DNA of 64,000 nt from Marinobacter sp. F4218 (GTDB lineage Bacteria; Pseudomonadota; Gammaproteobacteria; Pseudomonadales; Oleiphilaceae): NCBI RefSeq assembly GCF_019443085.1, contig NZ_JAHZIL010000004.1, forward strand, positions 62,001 to 126,000, given 5' to 3'. Below, piece by piece: positions 25,193 to 36,184 of the stretch (its first letter is position 1; each line of letters begins with the position of its first letter). A program made the position numbers and the translations under genes. A model generated the notes under the pieces. It saw only the letters and a program-made list of their open reading frames with translations, did no database searches and was not told the DNA's origin.

Positions 25193-25987
25193 TTAGCGGA
25201 TGATGCCGCGGTGGGCTCCACGCAGGGAGTCGATGAGAGGGTTAATTTCGGGGACATCCCGATAAGCACTGGTCAGTTCTTCCACCGCCTGTTCAGTCGT
25301 CAGGCCCTGGCGATAGATCACTTTGTACGCTCTGCGTAAGCTGAGCAGGACTTCCTTGCTGAAACCTCGGCGCTTCAGACCCTCGACGTTCATGCCGTGA
25401 GGCTGAGCTGACTGGCCGCTCGCCATGACATAGGCGGGAATATCCTTGAGTACAATGCTGCCACCGGCCGCCATGCTGTGGGGACCGATGTTACAGAACT
25501 GGTGCACCATGGTGCCGCCACCCAGAATGGCAAAATCACCCACGTTGACGTGGCCGGCCAGGGTCGCACAGTTGGCAAGAATGGTGTTGTCGCCAACGAC
25601 GCAGTCGTGGGCCACATGCACGTATGCCATCAGGAGATTACCACTGCCGATACGGGTTTCTCCACGGTCCTGGATAGTGCCCCGGTGGATAGTGCAGTTC
25701 TCGCGGATAACGTTGTTGTCGCCGATCGTCAGAGTCGTCGGCTCACCAGCGTATTTCTTGTCCTGACATTCCTCTCCAATACTGGAGAACTGGAAAATCC
25801 GGTTGTTCCGACCGATTACGGTCGGCCCTTTCACAACCACGTGGGACAGGATCTCGGTGCCATCCCCTATTTCAACGCCAGGGCCAATGTAACTCCAGGG
25901 ACCAACGGTCACGTTGTCACCGAGTTTGGCTGATGGGTCTACAATCGCTTGAGGATGAATACCCGACCAGTCACTTGTCGCCATCAA
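25193..25987 (-). CDS. lpxA: UDP-N-acetylglucosamine O-acyltransferase
   Basis: 264 residues. The hexapeptide-repeat left-handed helix begins [22 protein letters not shown], with the insertion loop and the catalytic histidine in [14 protein letters not shown]. The C-terminal helical bundle (from about 195, [20 protein letters not shown]) is diagnostic. LpxA adds the 3-hydroxyacyl chain to UDP-GlcNAc, the first step of lipid A synthesis. The ATG overlaps the fabZ stop by 4 bp; a second ATG follows immediately, so the protein begins MM or M. Confidence 0.98.
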   Translation of the reverse strand: MMATSDWSGIHPQAIVDPSAKLGDNVTVGPWSYIGPGVEIGDGTEILSHVVVKGPTVIGRNNRIFQFSSIGEECQDKKYAGEPTTLTIGDNNVIRENCTIHRGTIQDRGETRIGSGNLLMAYVHVAHDCVVGDNTILANCATLAGHVNVGDFAILGGGTMVHQFCNIGPHSMAAGGSIVLKDIPAYVMASGQSAQPHGMNVEGLKRRGFSKEVLLSLRRAYKVIYRQGLTTEQAVEELTSAYRDVPEINPLIDSLRGAHRGIIR

Positions 25988-26421
25988 ACTTCTCTCTCAG
26001 CGGTCAGTATCTCTGCCACGCACACGACTTCACCGTCGACCAGTGCCCGACAATCGAATTTCCAGATGCCACGCTTGCCTGAAATCAGTTCCGACTCCAT
26101 ACAGAGCTGATCTCCCGGCAGCACAGGACGCTTGAAGCGGGCCTTACTGGAACCAGCGAGGTATTGTACCACGCCGTCTGCCGGTTTCCGTTCTACGGTC
26201 ACAAAACCGAGAATGCCAGAAAGCTGCGCCATGGCCTCGATGATCAGCACACCCGGCATGATCGGATTATTCGGGAAATGGCCCTGGAAGAATGACTCGT
26301 TGAACGAGATATTCTTGTACCCCTTGATCAATTTTCCCTTTTCAACCTCCGTTACCCGGTCCACCAGCAGGAACGGATAACGATGCGGCAGGTATTCCAT
26401 GATTTCGTCAATTCGCATCAT
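25984..26421 (-). CDS. fabZ: 3-hydroxyacyl-[acyl-carrier-protein] dehydratase FabZ
   Basis: 145 residues with a hot-dog fold. The catalytic pair is the His in [12 protein letters not shown] and the Glu in [11 protein letters not shown]. The N-terminal [18 protein letters not shown] is typical. FabZ removes water from 3-hydroxyacyl-ACP in fatty acid elongation; its place between lpxD and lpxA couples supply of hydroxyacyl-ACP to lipid A. It starts 11 bp after lpxD and overlaps lpxA. The ATG pair at the start (MM) leaves a one-codon ambiguity. Confidence 0.98.
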   Translation of the reverse strand: MMRIDEIMEYLPHRYPFLLVDRVTEVEKGKLIKGYKNISFNESFFQGHFPNNPIMPGVLIIEAMAQLSGILGFVTVERKPADGVVQYLAGSSKARFKRPVLPGDQLCMESELISGKRGIWKFDCRALVDGEVVCVAEILTAEREV

Positions 26422-26432
26422 CTTGATCGGCC

Positions 26433-27458
26433 TCAGCCCTCTAATTTCTTTTCCAGTTCTTTGATCCGTCGTGCCAGGTCATCCAGCTGCCTGAAGCGCA
26501 CCGCATTCTTTCGCCATTTGCGGTTGGTATCCGCACTGGTGCCGGAGGAATAGACTCCCGGTTCCCGGATATCGCCGGTTACCAGGGTCATACCGGTCAG
26601 ATGCACCTGGTCTGCAATGTCGAGATGCCCCGCTACCCCGGACGCTCCCCCGAAGACACAATGTCGCCCTATGCGGGTGCTACCGGCGATACCTACCATG
26701 GCCGCCATGGCACTGTGGTCACCAATCTGCACGTTGTGAGCGATCTGTATCAGATTGTCGAGCTTCACCCCGTCGCCGATAATCGTGTCATCGAGTGCGC
26801 CCCGATCTATGGTCGTATTGGCGCCGACTTCGACGTCATCACCCAGCACCACTCGGCCCAGTTGGGCAATTCTCTGCCAAACACCTTTCTCGTTGGCAAA
26901 ACCAAAACCATCAGAACCGACCACGGCGCCACTCAGGATATGGCAGCGCTGCCCCACGACCACATCGTGGGCAAGCGTTACCCGGGGACGAATAACTGTC
27001 CCTGCACCCACACGGGTGCGGGCGCCGATCACGGAACCGGCGCCAACCACCACCTTTTCGCCGATTTCCACGTCGGCTTCAATAACGGCATTGGGACCGA
27101 TTGATGCGCTGCCCGCCACTCGGGCACTGGCGTCCACGACGGCTGACGGATGAATGCCAGCTTCCGATACGGGTTCAGGGTCGAACCAGTGGCTCAGGCG
27201 AGCGTAGCCCAGGTAAGGATTGTCCAATAACAGGACATTGGTCGTGGCGTTTCCGGCGGAAGCCGGCGACATGATGACTGCGGAAGCCTGGGTGTCTGCC
27301 AGATATTTGGCATAGGAAGGGTTGGCCAGAAAGCTGATCTCGCCCGGCTTCGCGGCCTGCAGGGTTGCGAGCCCAGTCACATGAACATCGGGGTCTCCCC
27401 GGAGTTCGGCTCCCAGCGCTGCAGCAATTTCTTCGAGCCGAAAGGACCTCTCTGTCAT
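26433..27458 (-). CDS. lpxD: UDP-3-O-(3-hydroxyacyl)glucosamine N-acyltransferase
   Basis: 341 residues from the ATG at 27458, chosen for the GGAGC six bases upstream; an ATG at 27470 is possible. The N-terminal uridine-binding domain (about 1-100, [13 protein letters not shown]) precedes a long hexapeptide repeat (about 105-310). The catalytic His is in [15 protein letters not shown], and [13 protein letters not shown] is a family block. The C-terminal helix is [12 protein letters not shown]. LpxD adds the second acyl chain in lipid A synthesis. It lies 39 bp after skp. Confidence 0.98.
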   Translation of the reverse strand: MTERSFRLEEIAAALGAELRGDPDVHVTGLATLQAAKPGEISFLANPSYAKYLADTQASAVIMSPASAGNATTNVLLLDNPYLGYARLSHWFDPEPVSEAGIHPSAVVDASARVAGSASIGPNAVIEADVEIGEKVVVGAGSVIGARTRVGAGTVIRPRVTLAHDVVVGQRCHILSGAVVGSDGFGFANEKGVWQRIAQLGRVVLGDDVEVGANTTIDRGALDDTIIGDGVKLDNLIQIAHNVQIGDHSAMAAMVGIAGSTRIGRHCVFGGASGVAGHLDIADQVHLTGMTLVTGDIREPGVYSSGTSADTNRKWRKNAVRFRQLDDLARRIKELEKKLEG

Positions 27459-27497
27459 TACTTGCTCCATTACGTTCCGGGGACTACCCCACCAGGG

Positions 27498-27995
27498 TTA
27501 ACGGTTCAGCTTTTCGAGCAGCTGCGGGGTGAGGTTCATTTCCGGCTTCACGTAGACCACGGCTTCGCTGGGTAGAATCAGATCAAGGTCGTGTTCTTCG
27601 AGCAATTCTTCGACGGCGGCGTCAACCTCGGGACGGGCCTGCTCCAGGAACGCCTGCTTTCGCTGCGCCACGGTGCTGTCCAGACGCTGTTTCAGGAAAT
27701 TGAACTCCTTGACCTTTTCCTGGAACTCGCCGGCCAGCTTGTTGCGCTCGCTCTCGTTCATCATCGCGCCGTCTTTTTCCAGACGCTCCTTCAACTGACG
27801 AGCTTCCTCCTGCACTTCCCGCACTTTGGCTTCGTCACCGGCGAAATCCTTCTGAAGGGTCTCGCTGAAACTCTTGGCATCGTTTGATGAGAACAGCGCC
27901 TGGCGCAGATCAACGACACCGATACGGGTTTCGGCCATTGCCGGGAACGAGAGTGCCATCAAGGCAGCCGCAACCATTATTAGAATTCGAGACAT
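27498..27995 (-). CDS. skp: Periplasmic chaperone Skp/OmpH family
   Basis: 165 residues from the ATG at 27995 (AGGAG 8 bp upstream); the frame extends to 28034 without a ribosome site. A signal peptide ends at SFPAMA-E (about residue 21). The mature part begins TRIGVVDLRQALFSS, and the middle is a long charged coiled coil (about 45-120, the tentacles) followed by AVEELLEEHDLDLILPSEAVVYV. Skp holds unfolded outer membrane proteins for BamA, its direct neighbour 42 bp upstream, as in enterobacteria. Confidence 0.95.
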   Translation of the reverse strand: MSRILIMVAAALMALSFPAMAETRIGVVDLRQALFSSNDAKSFSETLQKDFAGDEAKVREVQEEARQLKERLEKDGAMMNESERNKLAGEFQEKVKEFNFLKQRLDSTVAQRKQAFLEQARPEVDAAVEELLEEHDLDLILPSEAVVYVKPEMNLTPQLLEKLNR

Positions 27996-28037
27996 CGGTA
28001 TTCTCCTTGTTTCATCCATTATTTTTTTCGTCATTCG

Positions 28038-30356
28038 TCAGAACGTCTGGCCCAGGGAGAACTGGAACACCTGGGTATCATCACCAGTCTTGTCGTTCAG
28101 AGGTTGCGCAAGACTGAAGGCCAGCGGACCAACTGCAGTAATCCACTGGAAGCCGACACCGGCGGACAATCTCACCTCATCCAGGGTCGGATCAAAGCCA
28201 CGGTCGGTGTCGAAGACCTGGCCGGCATCAACGAAGAACGCTGTGCGCATGGAGCGGCTGTCGCCGGCAAACGGCGTCGGGAAAATCAGCTCCAGACTGC
28301 CCTCTGTGAGCAGGTTACCACCGAAGGGATCCGGCTCAGACAGATCATTCGGGCTGTTGGTTGCCCTCAGACCCAGTGAGTTCGCCTCATAACCACGAAC
28401 GGAACCATACCCACCGGCATAGAAATGCTCGTAGAACGGCATCTGAGTGCGATCCTTGTAGCCATCACCATAGCCGATATCGGTTCGGGCGCGCACTATC
28501 CAGCGGCCCGAATCGGTCAGCGGCTGATAGAAATCGGTCTTGTGGCTCAATTTATAGAAGGTCAGATCACTGCCGGGCACCGCGACATCCAGCGACACGG
28601 AATGACTGTAACCGTCGCTCGGCAACACACCCCGGTTCAGGGTGCTGCGCCGCCAGCTTCCGAACAGGAAGTAGTTGTCGAAGGAATCGCCCTCTTCATC
28701 AATAAATTCCAGAACTTCCTGGGAGGTAAACGCCCCTTCCTTGATGTTGGACCGAGTATAACCAAGACCAAAATTCAGACGCGTGATGTTATCCGTTGGA
28801 TAGCCGAAGGTCACCCGGCCGCCATACTCGTCCAGCAGGTATGACGAAATGTCTTCTTCCTCGTAATCGGTCTCGCGCGCAAACAGGCTGAACCCGCGAC
28901 TCACACCGTCCACCGTGTAGTAAGGGTCCAGGTAGGAAACGTTGGCGCTCTTGACGGAATCACTGACGTTGACCCCAAACGACACGCGCTTGCCGGTTCC
29001 GAAGAAGTTGTTCTCCGACACGTTCGCGCCGAGGATCACCCCGGAGTCCTGGGAGAAGCCGACAGAGGCAGACAGGCTGCCGGTGGGCTGCTCTTCAACG
29101 CTGTAGTTCACGTCCACCAGATCATCGGTACCCGGCACCGGAACCGTCTCTACGTTCACCGTCTTGAAGAAGCCGAGGCGCTCAAGTCGGGTCTTGGAGA
29201 ATTCAATGCGGTCAGACGATGCAATGCCGCCTTCCATCTGGGTCATTTCCTGACGCAGGACATCATCACGGGTGGATACGTTGCCGTCGAAATTCACCCG
29301 GCGCACGTAGGCGCGCTTACCAGGCTCAACAAAGAAGGTGACCTCAGCCGTGTTGTCTTCTCCGGGCTCGGGGACCGCATTCACATTGGCAAACGCGTAA
29401 CCCTCACGCCCCAACCGGAATGCCAACGCCTCGGAAATCGCGGTCATGCGCGCCCGGGAGAACACATCCCCCTCTTCCACCGGAATCAGTTTTCGCAGCT
29501 CCTCCTCACCGACAATCAGGTCGCCGCGCAGATTGATTTCAGAGATGGTGTACTGCGGCCCCTCATTCAGGGCAATGGCAATAAAGACCTGCTGTTTGTC
29601 CGGAGAGATCGATACCTGGCTGGACTCCACGTTGAAATCCAGATAGCCGCGGTCAAGGTAGAAGGATCGCAGGGATTCAAGGTCACCGCTCAGCCGTTCA
29701 CGGGCATACTTGTCCGCGTTGGTGATGGAATTCCACCAGCTGCTGGTCTGGAGTTCGAACAGGTCAAGCAGTTGTTCGTCCTCAAAATCCTCATTGCCTA
29801 CTATGTTGATGTGATGAATGGCCGCAACGGTACCTTCGTTGATTTCCAGACGAATCGAGACCCGATTCCTTGGCAATTCTTCAGCTGTTGCCTTGACCCG
29901 CGCGTTGTAACGACCCTGAGCAATGTAGGAGCGAAGAATTTCCAGCTCCAGCCGCTCAAGTGTGGCGCGCCGGAACACCTGCCCTTCCTGAAGACCGGCT
30001 CCGGACAATGCGTCCATGAGCATTTCGGTCTCGATGTTCTTGTTACCCTCGATCTCGATGTCGCTGATGGAAGGCCGCTCACGGACCGTCAGAATCAGAA
30101 CGCCGGCATCTCGGCTGGCTTCAATATCGGTAAAGAGACCGGTTCCAAACAGGGATTTGATTGCATCGGCGAGTTCGGCAGGATCAACCTGCTCGCCGAT
30201 GTTGACGGGAAAGGCAGAAAAAACGGTACCTGCAGATACCCGTTGCAGGCCTTCAACCTCAATGTCCGCAACCGTGAATTCATCTGCAAGAGCTGGCTTC
30301 ATGCCGGTCGTGGCTAAAGCGAGGCCAATGGCTACACCTAGAAGAGAACGTCTCAT
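28038..30356 (-). CDS. bamA: Outer membrane protein assembly factor BamA
   Basis: 772 residues. The signal peptide ends PALA-DEF (about 24). Five POTRA domains span about 25-420 (the first begins FTVADIEVEGLQRVSAGTVF). The 16-strand barrel follows, with the family motif YGSVRGYEANSLGLR (VRGYE) in loop 6, and ends in a phenylalanine, LGQTF. Length is normal. BamA is the core of the outer membrane protein insertase. It lies between rseP and skp in the usual order, all on the minus strand. Confidence 0.98.
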   Translation of the reverse strand: MRRSLLGVAIGLALATTGMKPALADEFTVADIEVEGLQRVSAGTVFSAFPVNIGEQVDPAELADAIKSLFGTGLFTDIEASRDAGVLILTVRERPSISDIEIEGNKNIETEMLMDALSGAGLQEGQVFRRATLERLELEILRSYIAQGRYNARVKATAEELPRNRVSIRLEINEGTVAAIHHINIVGNEDFEDEQLLDLFELQTSSWWNSITNADKYARERLSGDLESLRSFYLDRGYLDFNVESSQVSISPDKQQVFIAIALNEGPQYTISEINLRGDLIVGEEELRKLIPVEEGDVFSRARMTAISEALAFRLGREGYAFANVNAVPEPGEDNTAEVTFFVEPGKRAYVRRVNFDGNVSTRDDVLRQEMTQMEGGIASSDRIEFSKTRLERLGFFKTVNVETVPVPGTDDLVDVNYSVEEQPTGSLSASVGFSQDSGVILGANVSENNFFGTGKRVSFGVNVSDSVKSANVSYLDPYYTVDGVSRGFSLFARETDYEEEDISSYLLDEYGGRVTFGYPTDNITRLNFGLGYTRSNIKEGAFTSQEVLEFIDEEGDSFDNYFLFGSWRRSTLNRGVLPSDGYSHSVSLDVAVPGSDLTFYKLSHKTDFYQPLTDSGRWIVRARTDIGYGDGYKDRTQMPFYEHFYAGGYGSVRGYEANSLGLRATNSPNDLSEPDPFGGNLLTEGSLELIFPTPFAGDSRSMRTAFFVDAGQVFDTDRGFDPTLDEVRLSAGVGFQWITAVGPLAFSLAQPLNDKTGDDTQVFQFSLGQTF

Positions 30357-30400
30357 TCAAATATTTCGCCTGGTTAATGCGCGTAAGGAGCTCGCAATTC

Positions 30401-31750
30401 TCACAACCGCATCAGGTCGTTGTAAAGAGCAAACACCATTAATGTGAGAATCAGTGTCATACCAATTCGTAACCCGAGCGCCTGGGCCTCCTCGGAAAGA
30501 GGCTTCCCGCGAATGGCTTCAATGGTGTAGTAGACAATATGGCCACCATCGAGAACCGGAATTGGCAACAGGTTAAGGACACCCAGACTGATACTGAGAT
30601 AGGCCAGGAACCGGACAAAATCCTCGAATCCGGAACTGACGCTGGCCTCGGCAACCCTGGCAATGGTAATGGGCCCGCTGAGGTTCGTCGGTGACAGCAG
30701 TCCCGTAACCATCTTCTTGATCGCAACGAGCGTCAGGCGGGTATCCGCCCAGGTTTCGCTGACCGCGTTGGGAATGGCGGCCAGCGGCCCGTAGCTCACA
30801 TCCCGCAACACCTCGTCGGGCCAGGTAACCGGTTGCACGCCAGCGCCCAGGAAACCAATGGTTTCGCCTTCTTCCGCGACTTTCGCTTCGGGCGTTACCT
30901 CGATCGTGCGCTCAGCACCCTCCCGCTCAATCGTCAATGCCAGCGTCTGCTGCGGGGAACTCCGGATAAGGTCCACCAGTTCGAACCAGTTACCGATCGG
31001 TTCACCATCAACCGCCAACACCTGATCACCCGGACGCAGACCTGCCTGCTCGGCCCGACCGCCATCGGAAATCTGCCCGAGAACCGGAGGAACGTCCGGG
31101 CGCCAGGGTGTAATACCAAACTGCCCCAGCGGGTTTGGCGATTCATTGCTCAGACGCCAGCCCCCGAGCTCACCGGTAATGGTTCCACGGGCTCCGCTAT
31201 CGGACACCTCGATAGCGATTTCACCGCGCTCACCCGCGCGCTCCAACAAGCGCATGTTAACGTCCCGCCAGGACGTGACCCGGTGCCCGTCGACCGCATG
31301 CAGCTCCATGCCTTCCCGAAGCCCCATGCGCTCCGCCACGGTATCCGGGGCGACATCACCAACAATCGGCGCGACCGCCGTTACGCCGACAATGCCCAGC
31401 AGCCAATAGGCGAAGAGTGCGAACATGAAATTGGCCACAGGCCCTGCCGCAGCAATGGCAATGCGCTTGGACGGCGGTTTGGACGTGAACGCCTGGTCCT
31501 CCAGTTCCTCTGGAACCGGCCCTTCCCGGGCATCCAGCATTTTGACATAGCCACCCAGCGGTATCGCAGCGACGGCGAATTCCGTCCCATGGCGGTCGTA
31601 CCAGGAGAACAGCGGCTTGCCGAAACCCACTGAGAATCGGAGCACCTTCACGCCACAGCGACGGGCGACCCAGAAATGGCCATACTCATGAAGCGTGACG
31701 AGGATCCCGAGCGTCAGCGCAAGTGCCAGAATGGTTTCGATTATCTGCAT
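30401..31750 (-). CDS. rseP: Site-2 membrane metalloprotease RseP
   Basis: 449 residues. The zinc site HEYGHFWVARRCGV is in the first membrane helix (His residues about 21 and 25), and the second ligand region NLLPIPVLDGGH is near 395. Two PDZ domains lie between (about 115-195 and 200-285; VLGQISDGGRAEQAGLRPGD). Four membrane helices are expected. RseP completes cleavage of the anti-sigma factor RseA in the sigma-E envelope stress response, which controls the bamA-skp genes next to it. Confidence 0.97.
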   Translation of the reverse strand: MQIIETILALALTLGILVTLHEYGHFWVARRCGVKVLRFSVGFGKPLFSWYDRHGTEFAVAAIPLGGYVKMLDAREGPVPEELEDQAFTSKPPSKRIAIAAAGPVANFMFALFAYWLLGIVGVTAVAPIVGDVAPDTVAERMGLREGMELHAVDGHRVTSWRDVNMRLLERAGERGEIAIEVSDSGARGTITGELGGWRLSNESPNPLGQFGITPWRPDVPPVLGQISDGGRAEQAGLRPGDQVLAVDGEPIGNWFELVDLIRSSPQQTLALTIEREGAERTIEVTPEAKVAEEGETIGFLGAGVQPVTWPDEVLRDVSYGPLAAIPNAVSETWADTRLTLVAIKKMVTGLLSPTNLSGPITIARVAEASVSSGFEDFVRFLAYLSISLGVLNLLPIPVLDGGHIVYYTIEAIRGKPLSEEAQALGLRIGMTLILTLMVFALYNDLMRL

Positions 31751-31797
31751 AGCTTTCCCGGTTGATGGCTAGAGCGAGACAGAAACTGCGATGTATT

Positions 31798-32982
31798 TCA
31801 GACAGTTAACAAGCCGATCTGTTCCCGCGCCCGCTGCCTGGCCTCGGTGTCCTTGGCGAAAATGGTTTCAAAACTGTCCGCGGGAGCCACCGCGGTGGCG
31901 GCCAGCGTCCGCTCTATAATAACGGGGATATCGGCAAAACACAGGTTACCTGCCAGAAAGGCTGACACCGCCTCCTCGTTCGCGGCATTCAGGACAGCGG
32001 GCGCAGTACCGCCGGCGTCAAACGCCTCGGCCGCGAGCCTCAGGCACGGAAAGCGAACCAGGTCCGGACGCTCAAAATGAAAACGGCCAATGGAAAACAG
32101 ATCCAGCGGCGCTACACCGGCGTCAATGCGCTCGGGCCAGGCCAGACCGTTGGCAATCGGCGTTCTCATATCCGGACTGCCCAACTGGGCAAGAACGGAG
32201 CCGTCCACATACTCCACCATAGAATGGATAATACTCTCGGGATGGACGTGCACTTCGATTCGTTCCGGCGTGGTATTGAACAGCCAGCAGGCCTCAATCA
32301 GCTCCAACCCCTTGTTCATCAGGGTGGCGGAATCCACGGAGATTTTCTGCCCCATTGACCAGTTGGGATGGGCGCAGGCCTGCTCGGGAGAAACCGCCCG
32401 CAATGCCTCGGCACTGTGCTCCCGAAAGGGACCGCCCGATGCCGTCAACAGGATTCGCGAAATACCGGCGCCCTCGGGATCCCGAATCCGATCGGAGGGC
32501 ATACACTGGAAAATCGCGTTGTGCTCCGAATCAATTGGCAGCAACTCCGCACCGGATTCAGCCACGGCATCCATGAACAGCTTACCCGACATCACCAGCG
32601 CTTCCTTGTTCGCCAGCAACACCCGCTTGCCAGCGCGCGCGGCGGACAGCGTCGGAGGCAGGCCAGCCGCCCCCACAATGGCTGCCATTACGGTGTCAAC
32701 CTGAGCCGAGGAGGCCACCTCGCACAGCCCCTCGGAACCGGAGAGCACCTGAATTGCAGTAAGGTCGGACAGCAGCTCGGCAAGCTCGTCCGCCGCCTTG
32801 GGATCGGCCATCACCGCCACTTCGGGGCGGAATTCACGACACAGGGTAGCCAACTCGCGAGCGCGGGTGCCGGCAGTCAGTGCGTAGACCGAGAAACGGT
32901 CGGGATGACGCCGGATAACATCCAGCGTACTCAGACCAATGGAGCCCGTGGCTCCCAGAATTGTCAGGCGGCGCGTGACCAT
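31798..32982 (-). CDS. dxr: 1-deoxy-D-xylulose 5-phosphate reductoisomerase
   Basis: 394 residues from the ATG at 32982; an ATG at 32991 adds three codons and overlaps cdsA, and neither has a clear ribosome site. The NADPH site [17 protein letters not shown] begins at residue 6. [26 protein letters not shown] (metal and substrate residues) and ASGGPFRE are conserved. The enzyme makes 2-C-methylerythritol 4-phosphate, the committed step of the MEP isoprenoid pathway, and so feeds uppS upstream. It lies in the cdsA-dxr-rseP run. Confidence 0.98.
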   Translation of the reverse strand: MVTRRLTILGATGSIGLSTLDVIRRHPDRFSVYALTAGTRARELATLCREFRPEVAVMADPKAADELAELLSDLTAIQVLSGSEGLCEVASSAQVDTVMAAIVGAAGLPPTLSAARAGKRVLLANKEALVMSGKLFMDAVAESGAELLPIDSEHNAIFQCMPSDRIRDPEGAGISRILLTASGGPFREHSAEALRAVSPEQACAHPNWSMGQKISVDSATLMNKGLELIEACWLFNTTPERIEVHVHPESIIHSMVEYVDGSVLAQLGSPDMRTPIANGLAWPERIDAGVAPLDLFSIGRFHFERPDLVRFPCLRLAAEAFDAGGTAPAVLNAANEEAVSAFLAGNLCFADIPVIIERTLAATAVAPADSFETIFAKDTEARQRAREQIGLLTV

Positions 32983-32984
32983 GG

Positions 32985-33824
32985 TTACCATTGCCCGGCG
33001 GTGAGCCAGCCAAGTTGGGTGATGATCAGGGCAAACACCGGTATGGCAACCGTCAGGCTGTCGATTCGATCCATGATCCCCCCGTGACCCGGCAGCAGCT
33101 GGCTGCTGTCCTTGATTCCCCGAAAACGCTTCAGCATGCTTTCCAGCAAGTCTCCCAGGACGGAAACAAGGCCTGTCGCCAGACTGGCAAGAACCAGAAA
33201 CACGGTCTCAGATCCGCCAGCAGAGGCCAACAGACTGACAAGGATGGCGAAGACGCCAACCGCGACCAGACCACCCCAGACCCCAGCCCAGGATTTACCG
33301 GGGCTGACCCGGGGCGCCAGTTTGGCCTTTCCGAAGGCTCGCCCGGCGAAATAGGCGCCGATATCGGCGACCCAGACGACACAGAAGACGTAGAGGATGG
33401 CCCACAAGCTGTTGGTGACGGCGCCAAAGTCGAGTCCTCCGGTTCGGAGGTGATTGAGTCCCACCCAGGCCGGGACAAGCACCAACAGCCCCATGACCGC
33501 CCGCACCGGCACACTACCCCATCGAGAGGACCCGGCAGGATAACTGCGGACCATCAGGAAGCAGGCAGCCCACCACAGCACCGCCAGCCACAGAACAGCC
33601 ACCGCCGGCACATTAAGCAGGCCAAACAGAACCACCGCCGTCACGGCGGCATAAACCACCCGGCCGACCTGCCCTTCAATGCCGGACATATTGGCCCACT
33701 CCCAGGCTCCCAGCGTGATGATTGCACCGGTAAAAAGGGCAAAACCCAGCGGTGGCAGAAAAAAGATGCCGCCGATGGCAATCGGAGCCAGTATCAGCGC
33801 TGTAATAATTCGGGTTTTTAACAC
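32985..33824 (-). CDS. cdsA: Phosphatidate cytidylyltransferase
   Basis: 279 residues from a GTG at 33824, 22 bp after the uppS stop. The open frame continues to 34031 inside uppS, but that part is unconserved. Several membrane helices begin with [19 protein letters not shown]. The CTP-transferase signature is seen in [18 protein letters not shown] and the end block [32 protein letters not shown] (quoted here only in part: [11 protein letters not shown]). It forms CDP-diacylglycerol, the precursor of all phospholipids, in the inner membrane. Confidence 0.96.
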   Translation of the reverse strand: MLKTRIITALILAPIAIGGIFFLPPLGFALFTGAIITLGAWEWANMSGIEGQVGRVVYAAVTAVVLFGLLNVPAVAVLWLAVLWWAACFLMVRSYPAGSSRWGSVPVRAVMGLLVLVPAWVGLNHLRTGGLDFGAVTNSLWAILYVFCVVWVADIGAYFAGRAFGKAKLAPRVSPGKSWAGVWGGLVAVGVFAILVSLLASAGGSETVFLVLASLATGLVSVLGDLLESMLKRFRGIKDSSQLLPGHGGIMDRIDSLTVAIPVFALIITQLGWLTAGQW

Positions 33825-33846
33825 AGTGATGGTCGCTATGGGTTCA

Positions 33847-34617
33847 TTATTGTTGTGATGCCTTGGCAGCGATCTGGTCGTCGGTCTGGCCGAAACGGCG
33901 TTGACGTCCAGCGTATGCCTCAAGTGCCTTACGCATCTCATCAGCTTTGAAGTCCGGCCAGTAAACCGGCGAGAAATACAGTTCGGTGTAGGCAAGATGC
34001 CAGAGCATGAAATTACTGATTCGCTGCTCACCGGCCGTCCGGATCATCAAGTCCGGCATGGGCAGGTCGCCAATGCTCAGATGCTGTTGTATGAGGTCAT
34101 CGGTGATGTCCGAAGGCTCGATCTGCCCTGCCCGCACCTTGGTGGCAACCTGCCGGGTTGCCTGAGCGATATCCCAGTGCCCACCGTAATTTGCCGCGAT
34201 CACCAGCGTCATGCGGGTATTGTGCTGGGTAAGCTCTTCCGCCTCTTTCATGTGCTGCTGCAACAGGGAACTGAACGCCGTGCGATCCCCGATGATCCGG
34301 AGGCGGATATTGTTGCGGTGCAGCTTGCGGACTTCCCGCTCAAGCGCAAAGAGGAACAGCTTCATCAACGCTGACACTTCGTCCTGCGGTCGACGCCAGT
34401 TTTCACTGGAGAACGCGAACAGGGTAAGCACCTCAACCCCTTCACGACCGCAGGTTTCCACCACAGCCTTGACCGCATCGACGCCCGCCTTATGTCCGGC
34501 CACCCCGGTCAGGCGGTGCTGTTTCGCCCACCGATTGTTACCGTCCATGATAATCGCCACGTGCCGGGGGCTACTGTCCGCCGACACCGGAATCTCTGCG
34601 GATACCGTTCCCGTCAT
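33847..34617 (-). CDS. uppS: Isoprenyl (undecaprenyl) diphosphate synthase
   Basis: 256 residues from the ATG at 34617, supported by AGAGGA just upstream; the frame extends 19 codons further. The signature HVAIIMDGNNRWAKQ near residue 19 has the catalytic Asp. GHKAGVDAVK, LFAFSSENWRRP and the C-terminal LMIRTAGEQRISNFMLW plus YFSPVYWPDF are conserved cis-prenyltransferase blocks. It makes the C55 lipid carrier for peptidoglycan and O-antigen. It lies between frr and cdsA as usual. Confidence 0.97.
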   Translation of the reverse strand: MTGTVSAEIPVSADSSPRHVAIIMDGNNRWAKQHRLTGVAGHKAGVDAVKAVVETCGREGVEVLTLFAFSSENWRRPQDEVSALMKLFLFALEREVRKLHRNNIRLRIIGDRTAFSSLLQQHMKEAEELTQHNTRMTLVIAANYGGHWDIAQATRQVATKVRAGQIEPSDITDDLIQQHLSIGDLPMPDLMIRTAGEQRISNFMLWHLAYTELYFSPVYWPDFKADEMRKALEAYAGRQRRFGQTDDQIAAKASQQ

Positions 34618-34683
34618 GAAATCCTCTGCTTGGCCGGGAGGCATTGCCCCGGCCATCGTTCGCTTACAGATCAACCCAGGCGG

Positions 34684-35241
34684 TCAAACCGCCATCAGGT
34701 CCTCTTCTTTTGCCTTCAGGGCTTTCTCGACTTCCGCGATATATCGGTCAGTCAGCTTCTGGATCTCGTCCTCACCCTTGCGCTCGTCGTCTTCGGTGAT
34801 TTCCTTTTCCTTCAGCAGTTCCTTGATCATGCTGTTGGCATCCCGGCGGGCATTGCGGATGGAAACCCGGCCATGCTCGGCGTCGGCTTTCGCCTGCTTG
34901 ACCATATCTTTCCGGGTTTCCTCCGTCAGCATCGGCATCGGAATACGAATCAGGTCACCGCTGGTGGCGGGATTCAGCCCCAGGTCAGAACTCATGATCG
35001 CTTTCTCGATGGTCGGAACCAGGTTCTTCTCCCAGGGGGACACCGCCAGCGTCCGATTATCCTCAACGTTAATGCTTGCGACCTGCTTCAGCGGCGTTTC
35101 CTGGCCGTAGTAATTGACCATTACGCCGTCCAGAATGGAAGGGTGAGCCCGGCCCGTGCGGATCTTGTTGAACGCCGCGTGGAGAGCGTCCAGGCTCTTT
35201 GTCATTTTCTTCTCGGCTTCTGCTTTGATGTCATTAATCAC
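34684..35241 (-). CDS. frr: Ribosome recycling factor
   Basis: 185 residues, the normal length. Family blocks: [23 protein letters not shown] (the first long helix, quoted in part as [18 protein letters not shown]), [28 protein letters not shown] and the ending [18 protein letters not shown]. It separates ribosomal subunits with EF-G after termination. It follows pyrH by 77 bp and precedes uppS by 66 bp. Confidence 0.98.
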   Translation of the reverse strand: MINDIKAEAEKKMTKSLDALHAAFNKIRTGRAHPSILDGVMVNYYGQETPLKQVASINVEDNRTLAVSPWEKNLVPTIEKAIMSSDLGLNPATSGDLIRIPMPMLTEETRKDMVKQAKADAEHGRVSIRNARRDANSMIKELLKEKEITEDDERKGEDEIQKLTDRYIAEVEKALKAKEEDLMAV

Positions 35242-35318
35242 TTCAGCATCCTCAATTCGTTCGTCAAATCAATTCGTGCCATATGGTCTCAGCGCTGCTT
35301 CAGCCCCGAAACGCCTGC

Positions 35319-36047
35319 TTATTCGATCAGTGTACCTTCTTTTTCGCCAGTCACGATGCGGGTCAGGGCGCCGGCGCGGTTCATATCGAACACTCGCAGC
35401 GGCATGCCGTGATCGCGCGCCAGACAGATGGCGGTCAGATCCATGACACCCAGTTTCTTGTCCAGGACTTCGTCATAGGTCAGGTAGTCGTATTTTTCCG
35501 CGGAGCTGTCCAGATGCGGATCAGCGGAGTAGACGCCATCGACTTTGGTCGCCTTGAGCACGGCATCCGCTTCGATTTCAATGCCACGGAGGCAGGCTGC
35601 GGAATCAGTTGTGAAAAACGGGTTGCCGGTGCCGGCACAGAAGATCACCACGTCGCCGTCTTTCAGGTCTCGAACCGCACGGCGCCGGTCATAATGCTCG
35701 ACGATGCCGCTCATGGGAATGGCCGACATGACCCGGGTACGGATGTTCGAGCGCTCCAGGGCATCGCGCATGGCCAGACCGTTCATCACGGTCGCAAGCA
35801 TTCCCATGTGATCACCGGTCACGCGGTCCATGCCGGCCGCATTCAGGGCGGCGCCGCGAAACAGGTTACCGCCACCGATAACGAGGCCAACCTGAACGCC
35901 GATGCCGATCAGGGCGCCAATCTCAAGGGCCATACGATCAAGAACTTTGGGATCAATGCCGAAATCGTGCTCCCCCATCAGGGCCTCGCCACTGAGCTTG
36001 AGCAGAACACGCTTGTATCTGGGCTGGGTTTTCGATGATGTCGGCAT
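35319..36047 (-). CDS. pyrH: UMP kinase
   Basis: 242 residues. The amino-acid-kinase fold begins [20 protein letters not shown] with the phosphate-binding [42 protein letters not shown] and the [16 protein letters not shown] loop are diagnostic of bacterial PyrH. It phosphorylates UMP, is feedback-inhibited by UTP and is hexameric. It is preceded by a 183-bp gap from tsf that holds two tandem stem-loops. Confidence 0.98.
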   Translation of the reverse strand: MPTSSKTQPRYKRVLLKLSGEALMGEHDFGIDPKVLDRMALEIGALIGIGVQVGLVIGGGNLFRGAALNAAGMDRVTGDHMGMLATVMNGLAMRDALERSNIRTRVMSAIPMSGIVEHYDRRRAVRDLKDGDVVIFCAGTGNPFFTTDSAACLRGIEIEADAVLKATKVDGVYSADPHLDSSAEKYDYLTYDEVLDKKLGVMDLTAICLARDHGMPLRVFDMNRAGALTRIVTGEKEGTLIE

Positions 36048-36098
36048 GGTGATCCCCTTTTCGTCTGTTGGCTGCTGTCCGGCGTAAAACGCGTCGCA

Positions 36099-36184
36099 GG
36101 CTTGTATCTGACATACTCCTCAAAAAAAGGGGTATCTCAGATACAAGCCCGCCACGAAAGCCAGGCATTCCTGACTAACGTGGC
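36099..36184 (-). promoter_or_regulatory. Tandem stem-loops between tsf and pyrH
   Basis: The first stem is a perfect 13-bp inverted repeat (36099-36111 with 36137-36149, core TTGTATCTGA/TCAGATACAA). The second pairs GCCACG (36151-36156) with CGTGGC (36179-36184) around an inner CAGG/CCTG. No T-run follows in the transcription direction, so attenuation, RNA processing or partial termination are more likely than a full stop. Confidence 0.5.

Noticed and set aside
32985..34031. CdsA start at 34031
   Set aside because: This would overlap uppS by about 185 bp with an unconserved, basic leader; the GTG at 33824 gives the normal family length.
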